From positions 1 to 64,000 of the forward strand of contig JAKPCO010000077.1 in NCBI GenBank assembly GCA_029553285.1: DNA of 64,000 nucleotides. Direction: 5' to 3'. The notes under the pieces were generated by a model that saw only the letters and a list, made by a program, of their open reading frames with translations, ran no database searches and had not been told where the DNA came from. Numbering within the stretch: the first letter of the stretch is position 1; the number at the start of each line of letters is the position of its first letter. The translations under genes and the position numbers were made by a program. The DNA comes from Methanobacteriota archaeon. GTDB lineage: Archaea; Halobacteriota; Methanosarcinia; Methanotrichales; Methanotrichaceae. Below are positions 37,913 through 48,809 of this stretch, piece by piece.

Positions 37913-38694
37913 GACCAATAGATTACATCATACCTACGTGGAACTCAGGAACTACTTTAGGTATTACGCTAGAATCTATAAAAAAATATGGTAATCCAAA
38001 TAATATAATAGTTGTTGATAGAAACTCTGAAGATGATACACTTGAGATTGCTCGTCGATACGGTTGCAAAATAATAACATCTACATCGAATTTAGGAACC
38101 GCAAGGGTTGAGGGCGCTAAAGCTGCAGAGACAGAATTAATTGGATTTGTTGACTCGGATGTCGAACTAACTGAGGGCTGGAGAGAGCTTTTGAAGCATG
38201 CCTGGAGTGGTCAAGAGAGATACAAAGATGTAGGGGTTTTTGGTGCATATTGTGAGGGACCTATTATTAAAGATTCGCCTTTGGTTTTATACGGAAGAAA
38301 CGGTGTGTTTGGCTCCATTATCACATACAGGTCGCTTATATTAGACTGCCCCGAAATGACGAAATATTCCAGCGACGAAGATTTCGCGTACGGACAGTGT
38401 ATTTTTAAAAAAGGACTTAAATGGTACATATTTCCAATTGTAATGCGGCATCACCATGATCTTACTGGCATATCGGAGTACATCCGAATGCGGTGGTATG
38501 GTGCAGGCCTACGTATCCGTGATGGATTCAAATTGGTAAATGTTCGCCGGATAATTGGTGGAGCAGTTGTTGGCATTCCCATGCATAATCCAAATGCTAG
38601 CTACATAGAAAATTGGAGGATTAGGCTGAATTACTTTTTGGGATATATTATGTATAAAAAATATTACGAGCTCAATCGTAGTAGAGATAAATAA
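37909..38694 (+). CDS. Glycosyltransferase family 2
   Basis: 261 residues. GT-A fold N-terminus 'YIIPTWNSGTTLGITLESIKKYGNPNNIIVVDRNSEDDT', nucleotide-metal motif 'IGFVDSDVE' (DxD), then a family-specific C-terminal half with no membrane span. Start is a TTG overlapping the flippase stop, with GGAGGT six bases upstream, so it is co-translated. AT-rich compared with the genome; probably transferred as part of a glycan cassette. Confidence 0.88.
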   Translation: MRPIDYIIPTWNSGTTLGITLESIKKYGNPNNIIVVDRNSEDDTLEIARRYGCKIITSTSNLGTARVEGAKAAETELIGFVDSDVELTEGWRELLKHAWSGQERYKDVGVFGAYCEGPIIKDSPLVLYGRNGVFGSIITYRSLILDCPEMTKYSSDEDFAYGQCIFKKGLKWYIFPIVMRHHHDLTGISEYIRMRWYGAGLRIRDGFKLVNVRRIIGGAVVGIPMHNPNASYIENWRIRLNYFLGYIMYKKYYELNRSRDK

Positions 38695-38715
38695 TATTTT
38701 ATTTATTAAGTTAAT

Positions 38716-39789
38716 TTAATATAATTTTGATATACTATCTACCGCAACGCTCCACGAAAACATATCTCTTGCAGTTTTTTTAGCAATTAGACCAATCTCT
38801 TCCGCAATCTCTTTATTTTCGAGCAAGTAAATCACCTTTTCTGCAATCTTAACTTCATCTGGTTCCACAAGAAGGCCATTTTTCCCATCCTCTATAGCTT
38901 CTGGTATCCCTCCTGCTGGAGTAGCTATTATCGGCTTTCCCATGGACATTGCCTCCAGCAGAGCTACTGGCAATCCTTCGCCCAATGAAATATGTGTATA
39001 AACATCGCACAACGACAATGGAACATATGGATTATCCACATCACCTGTGAATATAACTGCATCCTCAAGACCCTCTCTTTTCGCGAAATCCCTCAGCTCG
39101 GAGGTGTATTTTCCTTCGCGCGTGGCTATGAGAATCGCATTCGGATATGTGCGCTTTATTTTTTTTAGAGCTTTTATGAGCAGCTTCAGCCCATCAGCTT
39201 TATATTTTAATGCAGTCAGACCAATTGCCAGAAGAATCGGATACTGATCTTTAATTTTAAATTTTCTCTTAAATGCAGAAATCTCTTCCTCAGATATATC
39301 TCTTACAGAGACACCCGCATAAGTTATTACAGCATTTTCAAACTTTAGACCCCATACTTCCCTGACGGTTGCTTCAAGCCTCTTTGAAACAAATGTAACA
39401 TAGTCACATTTTTCTAAAAGTTTCTGGAGAGCAATTCTTTTTAAAAATGGAAATTTATTATCTTTTTCAGGTTCTGTATGAAATGTATAAATCAGTTTAC
39501 ATCTAAAAAATTTCTTATAAAAATATCCCGCCAGAAGATAATAGTATAATCCGCCATGCGAGTGGATTACATTCGGCTTAAATTTCAATAATAAGTAAAA
39601 TGCTGATAACAACTTAGTGAGAATAAACTTTCGATTTTTGATTTTATAATTTTCTGGATCATATCCCTCTTTAAATGCAACTTTTACATCGACATCCCTT
39701 TTCTTAAGTTCCTCCACTAAACCTTCCACGTAGCTTCGTATTCCACCTGCGCATCCTTTCCAATATGTAGTAGTTATAAGAACTCTCAT
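38716..39789 (-). CDS. Glycosyltransferase family 4 (group 1)
   Basis: 357 residues. N-terminal 'RVLITTTYWKGCAGGIRSYVEGLVEEL', 'NVIHSHGGLYYYL', and the C-terminal nucleotide-sugar motif 'EGLPVALLEAMSMGKPIIATPAGGIPEAIEDGKNGLLV' with the EX7E pair. The ATG at 39789 starts the conserved 'MRVLITT'. It is convergent with the GT2 gene and equally AT-rich. Confidence 0.9.
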   Translation of the reverse strand: MRVLITTTYWKGCAGGIRSYVEGLVEELKKRDVDVKVAFKEGYDPENYKIKNRKFILTKLLSAFYLLLKFKPNVIHSHGGLYYYLLAGYFYKKFFRCKLIYTFHTEPEKDNKFPFLKRIALQKLLEKCDYVTFVSKRLEATVREVWGLKFENAVITYAGVSVRDISEEEISAFKRKFKIKDQYPILLAIGLTALKYKADGLKLLIKALKKIKRTYPNAILIATREGKYTSELRDFAKREGLEDAVIFTGDVDNPYVPLSLCDVYTHISLGEGLPVALLEAMSMGKPIIATPAGGIPEAIEDGKNGLLVEPDEVKIAEKVIYLLENKEIAEEIGLIAKKTARDMFSWSVAVDSISKLY

Positions 39790-39923
39790 AGTGCCCATCT
39801 CAAAATTGTTATGCAAATCGATGTATCATCAATATTTGTTTATGATATCCGTATATTTTTATTGATTTTATTGCGAACTCCAGAGTTGCTCCGGAGTTCC
39901 ATGTTGGTATTATATAATCGATT

Positions 39924-40904
39924 CTATCCATATGACCACTTCTCCTTCTCTAGTAATTCCTTTAAAAGAGTAACTAGTCTGCGTTCCCTTCGCTCAATCC
40001 CGAAAAGCCTCTCAATCCGATCTCTGGGGAATTTCTCAGAGACCAGTGCCATCCGTATCGCTTCAGCCGTTGCCTTTTCATCGCCATATGGAACATAGAA
40101 ACCTGTATCCCCCACAACCTCAGGAAGCGCCCCTCGATCTGTGACCACAGGAACACATCCGCATGCCATCGCCTCTGCAAGAGCCATACCAAACGACTCG
40201 ACATAGGAGAGCTGACAGTACACCTTTGCTCTTTGATAGCATTCCACGAGCTCATCCCGTGAAACACGTCCTAAGATCTTCACATTCTCAGGGCTTTTTG
40301 ATCTCAGAATATTTAATACATCTCCACGAACTCCAATTATCAAAAATTTAACATTCGGAAGCAAATATGCAGCCTCAACAAAGGTATCCAATCCCTTCAG
40401 CTTGATTACATTTGTTGAACCTGAAGCGACTGTAAGTACCAGATCCTCTTTTTCCCCCTTCGGATGGAACTTCTCTGTATCTATGCCGTTGTAGACGACC
40501 TCTAAGCGTCTTGGTTTCGTCCTTTTGAGGACTTCATCTCTGGTGAATTGCGAAACCGCCAGAACCATATCAGCATTCTCCAATGCTAGATCTGTGTATT
40601 TTCGTTTCAGCCATCCCTGCGTATACTGACCATATCCAATCTCAGGAAGGGAAGTAACATCATAGCCGCCTGCCACCACCAAAGACCTCTTCCAAAATAG
40701 CCTGGAAAGCATCACACTCAGAAAAGAATGGCCAGAGGCAAACCAGCTGAATACGATATCAGAGCGCGAAATAGATGATGCCATCTTAAAGACATCACCC
40801 GGCTTCCTGTACTGCACCCTCTCCACATCGAAATGCCTGGAGAGAATCTCATAATCCTGCTCGACAAATGATGAATAATCGTAATATACGAATGCTACTC
40901 TCAT
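39924..40904 (-). CDS. Glycosyltransferase family 4 (group 1)
   Basis: 326 residues, retaining GT-B fold. 'VVYNGIDTEKFHPKGEKED' and 'YVESFGMALAEAMACGCVPVVTDRGALPEVVGDTGFYV' are typical. Composition is intermediate between the AT-rich island and the GC-rich flank. Reads away from the next glycosyltransferase; a 130-bp AT-rich gap separates it from the gene at 38716. Confidence 0.9.
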   Translation of the reverse strand: MRVAFVYYDYSSFVEQDYEILSRHFDVERVQYRKPGDVFKMASSISRSDIVFSWFASGHSFLSVMLSRLFWKRSLVVAGGYDVTSLPEIGYGQYTQGWLKRKYTDLALENADMVLAVSQFTRDEVLKRTKPRRLEVVYNGIDTEKFHPKGEKEDLVLTVASGSTNVIKLKGLDTFVEAAYLLPNVKFLIIGVRGDVLNILRSKSPENVKILGRVSRDELVECYQRAKVYCQLSYVESFGMALAEAMACGCVPVVTDRGALPEVVGDTGFYVPYGDEKATAEAIRMALVSEKFPRDRIERLFGIERRERRLVTLLKELLEKEKWSYG

Positions 40905-40949
40905 AAACGACGCCTTTTAGATCGCGAAGAGCACATCAGCCACTTGCCT

Positions 40950-41927
40950 TCATCCCCACACCCTCTCGTACACCTCTTTCACCCTCTCCGTATTCTCCTC
41001 CCAGAACCTGTAGTCGCTCTCTTTCAGTTTCTCCGGCTCCCTCTCCATGCTCTCCTCCACCGCTCTTATCAGCTCCGTGCTTTTAACGACCCAGAGGTTC
41101 TTCCTCCTCTCCTCCAGGGTGATCCCTGAGGCGACAACCTGCCTGCCCAGGTTCAGGTACTCGTTCAGCTTCCATATGCTCCTGTCCGTGGAGTACGGCG
41201 TGAGCGCATTCTCCCTTCTCGGTATTATGCATATCCTCGCTTGTCTCACCAGCGCCGCGACCCTGCTGTGCGGCTGCCAGCCGAGCGCTTTAACGTTTTC
41301 TGTTTTTCTCCGTAGATACCACCACGCGAACGGCCCGCCTCCCACGACCCAGAACTCCCTCTCCGGCAGCTCCCGCGCGACTCTTAAAAGAGAATCGATG
41401 CCCTCCTGCTCGCACACCCTCCCGACGAAGATCACCACGTTCTCCGGCTCGATATCGTCTCCAGGCACCGTGAAGCTCCTCTGCGGGTAATTTGGAATCA
41501 CGCAGATCTCCTTCCCTGGAGCATACGACATCGCCTTCTCCTTCAAGGGGGTGTTCACAGTGGTTATCACATCAGCTGCCTCAGCCAGCTGCCGCTCGAA
41601 GCGCTCGCATGCACTCTTTGCGATGGAGCCGAAGCGCAGCCCCGTCTCCACGCCCCATGGGGATCTGTAATCGTATATCAGGCGTTTGTACCCCGATCCC
41701 CTCAGAGCTGGAAGCCAGTGGTATATCACATCGGGAACGTTGAAGAGATGGACAAGATCAGGCCTCTCCCTCAGAACGATCTCTCTGGCTTTTCTTGCTA
41801 TGGAGATCCAGTTGACTGTACCAAACCTCGGCACGATCGTTTCGTACCCCAGCTCCTTCAGCGTCGCCTCAAAGAGCCTGAGCCTCGTCGTCTTCTCCGG
41901 CTGGTTCGCGAGAAGCAGCACCTTCAT
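40950..41927 (-). CDS. Glycosyltransferase, GT-B fold (group 1-like)
   Basis: 325 residues. 'VLLLANQPEKTTRLRLFEATLKELGYE' opens the first Rossmann domain and 'VVIFVGRVCEQEGIDSLLRVARELPEREFWVVGGGP' the second. The usual 'EALACGxPVVAT' motif is altered to 'WKLNEYLNLGRQVVASG', with the first Glu position occupied by Lys/Asn. GGAGATG precedes the ATG at 41927. GC-rich, host-like composition. Confidence 0.85.
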   Translation of the reverse strand: MKVLLLANQPEKTTRLRLFEATLKELGYETIVPRFGTVNWISIARKAREIVLRERPDLVHLFNVPDVIYHWLPALRGSGYKRLIYDYRSPWGVETGLRFGSIAKSACERFERQLAEAADVITTVNTPLKEKAMSYAPGKEICVIPNYPQRSFTVPGDDIEPENVVIFVGRVCEQEGIDSLLRVARELPEREFWVVGGGPFAWWYLRRKTENVKALGWQPHSRVAALVRQARICIIPRRENALTPYSTDRSIWKLNEYLNLGRQVVASGITLEERRKNLWVVKSTELIRAVEESMEREPEKLKESDYRFWEENTERVKEVYERVWG

Positions 41928-41979
41928 CTGCACCCATCTCCAACATCGAGCAACTTTGGTTGCGCTTCATCCTCCATCA

Positions 41980-43101
41980 TCAATCTTCTGCAGCCCTCCT
42001 CAGAACGCTCTCGTACCTGGCTGCCAGAGCGCGCCAGTCATACCTCTCAGCGATCTCCCTGTATCTCCTCTGATCCTGCGGGCTCTCCAGAATACGCTTC
42101 ACCTGCGATATGAAGCTCTCTCTATCATCATAGTAGTACAGGCTGTCCCCGAGAAGCCGCTCGAGCGAGAGCATTCTTGTGGTGAGGACAGGCCTGCCGC
42201 ATGCGAGGTAGTTGAAGATCTTCCCTCCAGCAGCATACTCGTTCTTCTTCATCATTCTCAGGGGGTTGAGGCCTATGTCCATCGCAGATATGTACCTGCC
42301 GAGCTCCGCGTACGGCACAGCTCCTGTGAAGATCACCCTCCCTCCAACGCCGAGCCGCTCGGCCATATCCTTTATGCGCTCGCCGTAATCCGTGAACAAA
42401 CTCGGGCCCACAACGAGGAGCGTGACATCGAGATCCGGCAGAGCGCTCACAACGGTCTCGAGATCGACCCAGTACTCCAGGGAGCCCACGTAGCCGATCA
42501 CATCCCCCTCAAGACCGAGAGCGCTCTTTGCCTCTTCAGAGTCAATCGGTCTCAGAAGGCTCGTATCCACACCGTTCGGGATCACCTCTACATCACGAAC
42601 GCCGATGTTCCTGAGATACTCCCTGAGCTCCTGGGTCACTGTTATCACAGCCCTGGCATGCCTGAGGTTGTATCTGGTGATCGCCCTGACCCCAAGCTTT
42701 ACAGCCCTGCCGAAGAGCGAGCCTGGATAGTATATGGATGCAGACTCCTCCAGATGATCAAGATAGTCGAAGACCACGGGCGTATCTGTGAGGTTCGCCA
42801 TGAAGGAGGGGAGTATGTTCGCTGATAGAATCACATCGGATTCCCTGGCGGCATCGCGGATCACGCGGAGATGGGCCAAAGCGCTTGTTATGTAGTAAAG
42901 AGAGGGGTCCTCAGCTTTGGATGATCCTGCCTTCAAAAGAGAGCATCTCGTCCATCTCGGGCTGTTATCTCTGAACTTCGAGAGCTCGAAGTGCAGTACC
43001 TGCACGTCATGCCTCTCCGCTATTATATCGAATATGAAGTTCAGCCTGTTCGGAAATGGATGTCTTATCCAGTCAGTCGTCGGTATGACCAGTATCTTCA
43101 T
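41980..43101 (-). CDS. Glycosyltransferase family 4 (group 1)
   Basis: 373 residues. 'VEVIPNGVDTSLLRP', 'VIGYVGSLEYWVDLETVVSALPDL' and 'NEYAAGGKIFNYLACGRPVLTTRML' mark a GT-B transferase. The ATG at 43101 starts 'MKILVIPTTDWIRHPFPNR' and lies about 28 bp from a TATA box at 43124-43135, so the message is probably leaderless; upstream in-frame codons are not needed. Divergent from the glmU-like gene. Confidence 0.88.
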   Translation of the reverse strand: MKILVIPTTDWIRHPFPNRLNFIFDIIAERHDVQVLHFELSKFRDNSPRWTRCSLLKAGSSKAEDPSLYYITSALAHLRVIRDAARESDVILSANILPSFMANLTDTPVVFDYLDHLEESASIYYPGSLFGRAVKLGVRAITRYNLRHARAVITVTQELREYLRNIGVRDVEVIPNGVDTSLLRPIDSEEAKSALGLEGDVIGYVGSLEYWVDLETVVSALPDLDVTLLVVGPSLFTDYGERIKDMAERLGVGGRVIFTGAVPYAELGRYISAMDIGLNPLRMMKKNEYAAGGKIFNYLACGRPVLTTRMLSLERLLGDSLYYYDDRESFISQVKRILESPQDQRRYREIAERYDWRALAARYESVLRRAAED

Positions 43102-43123
43102 TGGCGATGGGAGGAGAATCACC

Positions 43124-43135
43124 AAAATATATAAA
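43124..43135. promoter_or_regulatory. Shared TATA box of glycosyltransferase and glmU-like genes
   Basis: AAAATATATAAA is the only TATA-like site in the divergent gap. It lies about 28 bp from the minus-strand ATG (43101) and about 45 bp from the plus-strand start (43174), suitable for a leaderless gene on one side and a short leader on the other. Confidence 0.55.
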
Positions 43136-43173
43136 CTAGCTGCATATCTGGTCTCTGTTCAGGGCGTGAGAAT

Positions 43174-44370
43174 CTGAAGGCTGTCATACTTGCTGCCGGA
43201 GAGGGGCACAGGTGCAGGCCCCTGACCCAGACCAGGCCGAAGGTCATGCTGCCACTGGCGAACATGCCTTTCATGGAGCATGTCGTCAGCGCCCTTGTGG
43301 ACAACGGGATAGATGAGATCGTAGCGGTTGTAGGCTATCAGAAGGAGCGGGTGATGGACTACTTCGAGGATGGCGTGAAGTTCGGCGCCCGAATAACATA
43401 CGTCTTTCAGGAGGAGCGTCTGGGCACTGCGCATGCGCTCCGCAGGGCCCAGGAGCACATCGATGATCAGTTTCTGGTCGTGAATGGCGATAACATCCTG
43501 GACAGCAGGGCGGTAAGGGATCTTTTAAGCGCGGAGGGCGATTACGTCATCCTCGGCGCGCTCAGGGAGCACGCTGGTGATTATGGAGTTCTTGTGGTTG
43601 ATGGGGATGTGGTGAAGCAGATCCACGAGAAGCCTGGGAGGGCCTGCGCGGGCATAGTGAACACGGGCGCGTACAAGATGATGCCCGATATATTCGAGGA
43701 GATACCGAGGACGCCGATATCAGAGCGTGGGGGGTATGAGATCACCCAGACCCTGAGCCAGATGATGGAGAGAGGGGTGAAGATCAGGACGGTCGTGACA
43801 AAGGGCATCTGGGGCGATGCGGTCTTCGCCTGGGATCTGCTTGCTGCGAACAGCATAGCAGCTGGTTTGATGAAGAGCGAGATTCATGGGGAGATCGAGG
43901 ATGGCGTGGTGATCCGTGGGCAGGTCTCGCTGGGAAAGGGCAGCCTGATCAGATCCGGATCCTACATAATAGGGCCTGTGCTCATAGGAGAGGGGTGCGA
44001 CATAGGCCCGAACGTCACGATCCTTCCATCAACAACCATCGGGGACTCGGTGCGTGTAGGATCGTTCACAGAGATAAGGAACAGCATCCTGATGAGAGGC
44101 TCAAGGATAGGATCGATGTCTGTCATATCAGACTCTGTCATCGGAGAGGACTGCTGCCTTGGAGATATGTGTTTGATAGAGGCAGGCAGCTCACTGGCAG
44201 AGGTCGAGGGAGAGTTCTACAGAGCTGAGTTCGGCGCTGTGATGGGCGATTCTGTGGTGGCGGGAAGCAGGGTTCTCATGCTTCCATGCAGCATCGTGGG
44301 ATCCTCCGCCAAAATCGGATCCGGTGTCACGATCCGGGGCAGCGTGGAGCGGGGAAGCAGGGTGGTTTAG
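43174..44370 (+). CDS. glmU: GlmU-like bifunctional sugar-1-phosphate nucleotidyltransferase/acetyltransferase
   Basis: 398 residues. N-terminal nucleotidyltransferase with the signature 'AVILAAGEGHRCRPLTQTRPKVML' and 'VVNGDNILD', then a left-handed beta-helix of hexapeptide repeats (about 255-398) like bacterial GlmU and archaeal bifunctional enzymes (GlcN-1-P acetylation and UDP-GlcNAc formation). The signature lies upstream of the first in-frame ATG (43246); there is no ATG, GTG or TTG between an upstream stop and the signature, and a CTG at 43174 gives exactly the family start M-K-A-V-I-L-A-A-G. GCGTGAG precedes it. glmS follows with no gap. Confidence 0.85.
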   Translation: MKAVILAAGEGHRCRPLTQTRPKVMLPLANMPFMEHVVSALVDNGIDEIVAVVGYQKERVMDYFEDGVKFGARITYVFQEERLGTAHALRRAQEHIDDQFLVVNGDNILDSRAVRDLLSAEGDYVILGALREHAGDYGVLVVDGDVVKQIHEKPGRACAGIVNTGAYKMMPDIFEEIPRTPISERGGYEITQTLSQMMERGVKIRTVVTKGIWGDAVFAWDLLAANSIAAGLMKSEIHGEIEDGVVIRGQVSLGKGSLIRSGSYIIGPVLIGEGCDIGPNVTILPSTTIGDSVRVGSFTEIRNSILMRGSRIGSMSVISDSVIGEDCCLGDMCLIEAGSSLAEVEGEFYRAEFGAVMGDSVVAGSRVLMLPCSIVGSSAKIGSGVTIRGSVERGSRVV

Positions 44371-46188
<1,818 letters not shown>

Positions 46189-46239
46189 AAAGCAGCCGGC
46201 ACAGGTCGAACCGCCTGGATCCTGATGATCTGGATCCAT

Positions 46240-46268
46240 GAGCGAGCGGGAACCAGAGATGCTCGCTC
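46240..46268 (+). terminator. Hairpin after glmS
   Basis: GAGCGAGC (46240-46247) and GCTCGCTC (46261-46268) form an 8-bp stem 50 bp after the glmS stop. A second small hairpin, ATGGGA/TCCCAT, is at 46313-46330. No T-run follows either, so this is a weak terminator call. Confidence 0.35.
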
Positions 46269-46389
46269 GGAGAGCCCGCGTGAATCCCGATGCCTGCGTG
46301 TGACCCTAAGCGATGGGATCGTGGTCCCATGCCCAGAGCGGTTCAAGGCCGATTTGCGAGAGATCAGGCCGTTTTTATTACCATAATCC

Positions 46390-46426
46390 TTAAATATAAA
46401 ACTTAGTAATCACCGATCGGTGATTA
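46390..46426 (+). promoter_or_regulatory. TATA box and 20-bp palindromic operator before the binding-protein gene
   Basis: AAATATAAAA (46392-46401) is followed by the perfect 20-bp palindrome TAATCACCGATCGGTGATTA at 46407-46426, three bases before the ATG's first neighbour and covering both the expected transcription start and the GGTGAT ribosome binding site. A repressor bound here would block both transcription and leader access. The placement before a metal-type binding protein suggests a metal-responsive repressor. Confidence 0.7.
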
Positions 46427-46428
46427 GT

Positions 46429-47226
46429 ATGAAGAAAGCGATATTGCTCCTGATTTTATCGCTGATCGCTGTTCACTCAGCATATGCTGAGCCGATCAAG
46501 ATAGTGGCCACGACCTCCACTCTTGAGGATCTCATAAAGGGCGTGGGCGGGGATAATGTAGATGTCACCTACATAGTCTCCTCCGGCGTATGCCCAGACC
46601 ACTGGGACCTGAAGCCGTCGCAGGTCGCCGCCCTGAATGAGGCCAGCATAATATTCCAGCACGGTATGGAGGGATGGCTTAAGAACGTCACGAGGCCGGA
46701 TCAGAAGGTGATAGTCCTCTCCGGCCCATGGAACACGCCGCAGATGGCGATAAACAAGACGATGCAGATCGCGGCTGCTCTCAAGGAGGCCGATCCGGAG
46801 CACGCAGAGGAGTACGATAAGAGAGCGGAAATGCTGGTCGAGCGCTTCCAGAACGTCTCGAAGATTCTGAGCGAGAGGGCGAAGGAGGCGGGCACTGAGA
46901 ATGTGAAGGTCCTCTGCATGGAATGGCAGTCCGGCTTCGTCTCATGGATGGGATTTGATATAGTGAAGACCTACGCCTCTGAGGAGAAGCTCTCGCTGAA
47001 GGATGTTAATGATTTGATAAAGGTGGGCAGGGAGAACAGCGTCTCCATAGTCGTGGACAACCTCCAGAGCGGTGTCAATGTCGGGGAGCAGATCGCCAGG
47101 GAGATAAACGCCACGCATGTCGTCCTGACCAACTTCCCCGGGGCGGTCGAGGGAACAGAGACGCTCGATAAGATGATGCTTTACAACGGCGAGGCGCTGC
47201 TTGCGGCAGTCAGCGGAGCCGCTTGA
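46429..47226 (+). CDS. TroA/ZnuA-like metal-binding ABC substrate-binding protein
   Basis: 265 residues. Signal peptide 'MKKAILLLILSLIAVHSAYA' then the cluster A-I (TroA) fold: 'IKIVATTSTLEDLIKGVGGDNVDVTYIVSSG'. Metal ligands are partly changed: His in 'CPDHWDLKPS' and 'FQHGMEGW' are kept, but the third family motif (usually a His before 'AFGY') reads 'LCMEWQSGFVSWMG'; an Asp ('VVDNLQSG') is kept. No permease or ATPase gene is adjacent, so it must work with a transporter elsewhere or have another role. Regulation is probably through the palindrome directly upstream; a T-run hairpin follows. Confidence 0.8.
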   Translation: MKKAILLLILSLIAVHSAYAEPIKIVATTSTLEDLIKGVGGDNVDVTYIVSSGVCPDHWDLKPSQVAALNEASIIFQHGMEGWLKNVTRPDQKVIVLSGPWNTPQMAINKTMQIAAALKEADPEHAEEYDKRAEMLVERFQNVSKILSERAKEAGTENVKVLCMEWQSGFVSWMGFDIVKTYASEEKLSLKDVNDLIKVGRENSVSIVVDNLQSGVNVGEQIAREINATHVVLTNFPGAVEGTETLDKMMLYNGEALLAAVSGAA

Positions 47227-47235
47227 TTGCAAATG

Positions 47236-47264
47236 GAGGATATGCTCCCTCCCCGACTTTTTTG
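47236..47264 (+). terminator. Terminator after the binding-protein gene
   Basis: GGAGG ... CCTCC forms a short stem ending near 47253, followed by CTTTTTTG (47257-47264), about 10 bases after the stop codon. Confidence 0.5.
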
Positions 47265-47368
47265 TGCCAGGCCGATCAACGATCTAGCCAGGCAGAGCCC
47301 TTCAGATCGGGGGTTCCACAGAGCGTGGCTGAAAATCAGCGAACCGCTTCCACAACACTGCCAGCCAT

Positions 47369-48571
47369 TCAGAGCAGGCTTCTCCTGTCAGCCAGCCCCA
47401 GAATATTCAGCAACCCCAGCAGGTTCTCTCGGGATATCGACCCGTCGGAGACCTTCTTCAGCACATCCTTAGCATTGAACGCAACTCCGAGGCCTGCGTT
47501 CTGTATCATGAGACAGTCGTTTGCCCCGTCTCCGACAGCAACTATGTTGTCCGGGCTTATCCCCTCCATCTCAGCGAGCCGCTTGACTATCTCTCCCTTC
47601 GCCTCTGCATCGATGATCTCTCCCTTGATCTCTCCCGTCAGACGGCCGTCCTCTATCTCGAGCTCATTGGCGAATGTGTAGTCGAAACCCAGCCGCTCCT
47701 TCAGTACATCGGTGAAGTATGTAAATCCCCCACTTATGAGCGCTATCTTGTAACCCATCTGCTTCAGGTGGTGTATGAGCTCCTCAGACCCGGGGGTGAG
47801 AGAGAGCTGATCCGCGATCTCCTTCAGTGCCGAGACTGGCATCCCTTTAAGGAGTCTCACGCGGCGTCTGAGTGACTCCTCGAAATCGATCTCGCCGTTC
47901 ATCGCCCTGTCAGTTATCCTCTTCACCTCATCATCGACGCCGGCGAAGCTTGCAAGCCTGTTTATTATCTCGAAGTCAACGATCGTCATATCCATGTCGA
48001 AGACGATCAGGCGCTTCTCCTTTCTGGCCTTGTCCAGCCTCTGGACCACAACATCAAGGCCCAGACGCTCGCATTCAGATCTGATCCACCTCCTGCACTC
48101 ATCAGGATCCGCATCCCCGAAGTCCATCACGAACTCTATTGAGATCAGATCGCCGCGAGCGGTCACCGCAGCCCTCTCGATGTTTATCTCCCTGGCGGAT
48201 GCCACAGATGCGACATCTCTTATTATCCCCACCCTGTCCCTCGCGAGGATTGTGACCACATAGAGATTCTTCCTGCTCCTCCTTATTCCCCGGTATTTCT
48301 CCAGCGGCAGGAACATGCACTGCACTCCCATGGAATCAGAGCGCCTCTGCATCTCCATCTCAAGCTCTTTTGGGGAGATCTTTGCTCTGGAGAAATCCGC
48401 GACAACAGACATGACGAACAGCCCCTGGAGAACCCTCTGGTCCATGTCCACTATGTTCACGTTCCGCTCTGCAGGGAGCTGGAGTATGTCGCGTATGAGG
48501 CCGGGCCGGTCCCTGCCCACGAAAGTTATCACCCACAGGTCTTTAAAATGAGATTCAGGATCGGCGCTCAT
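47369..48571 (-). CDS. serB: Phosphoserine phosphatase with two N-terminal ACT domains
   Basis: 400 residues. Two ACT domains (about 8-90 and 100-180), the first opening 'LWVITFVGRDRPGLIRDIL', precede a HAD phosphatase: catalytic 'FDMDMTIVD' (Asp192/Asp194), 'ISGGFTYF', and 'VAVGDGANDCLMI'. ACT domains suggest feedback control by serine. The ATG at 48571 has GGGGTG four bases upstream; the frame extends 38 codons further without such support. Confidence 0.92.
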   Translation of the reverse strand: MSADPESHFKDLWVITFVGRDRPGLIRDILQLPAERNVNIVDMDQRVLQGLFVMSVVADFSRAKISPKELEMEMQRRSDSMGVQCMFLPLEKYRGIRRSRKNLYVVTILARDRVGIIRDVASVASAREINIERAAVTARGDLISIEFVMDFGDADPDECRRWIRSECERLGLDVVVQRLDKARKEKRLIVFDMDMTIVDFEIINRLASFAGVDDEVKRITDRAMNGEIDFEESLRRRVRLLKGMPVSALKEIADQLSLTPGSEELIHHLKQMGYKIALISGGFTYFTDVLKERLGFDYTFANELEIEDGRLTGEIKGEIIDAEAKGEIVKRLAEMEGISPDNIVAVGDGANDCLMIQNAGLGVAFNAKDVLKKVSDGSISRENLLGLLNILGLADRRSLL

Positions 48572-48809
48572 AAACACCCCTTTCTCCATCCCGGTGAATC
48601 TGCTGTCTGATCCGCGGTGCTGCGCAAACCGCGGATACAGCTCCTGAAATGATGCCTGTCGGTTCTCGATCCCATATCCGTGCACCCCTGAGCGCGCCGG
48701 GAGCAGCCTTCAGAGGGCTTCTTCGAGCCTGAGATCTGATCCGATCTGTACTCAAGCGTGCGCAAAAGAAATCTGCAGCCGGGCGACATCTGGCGTGATG
48801 GATGCATTT

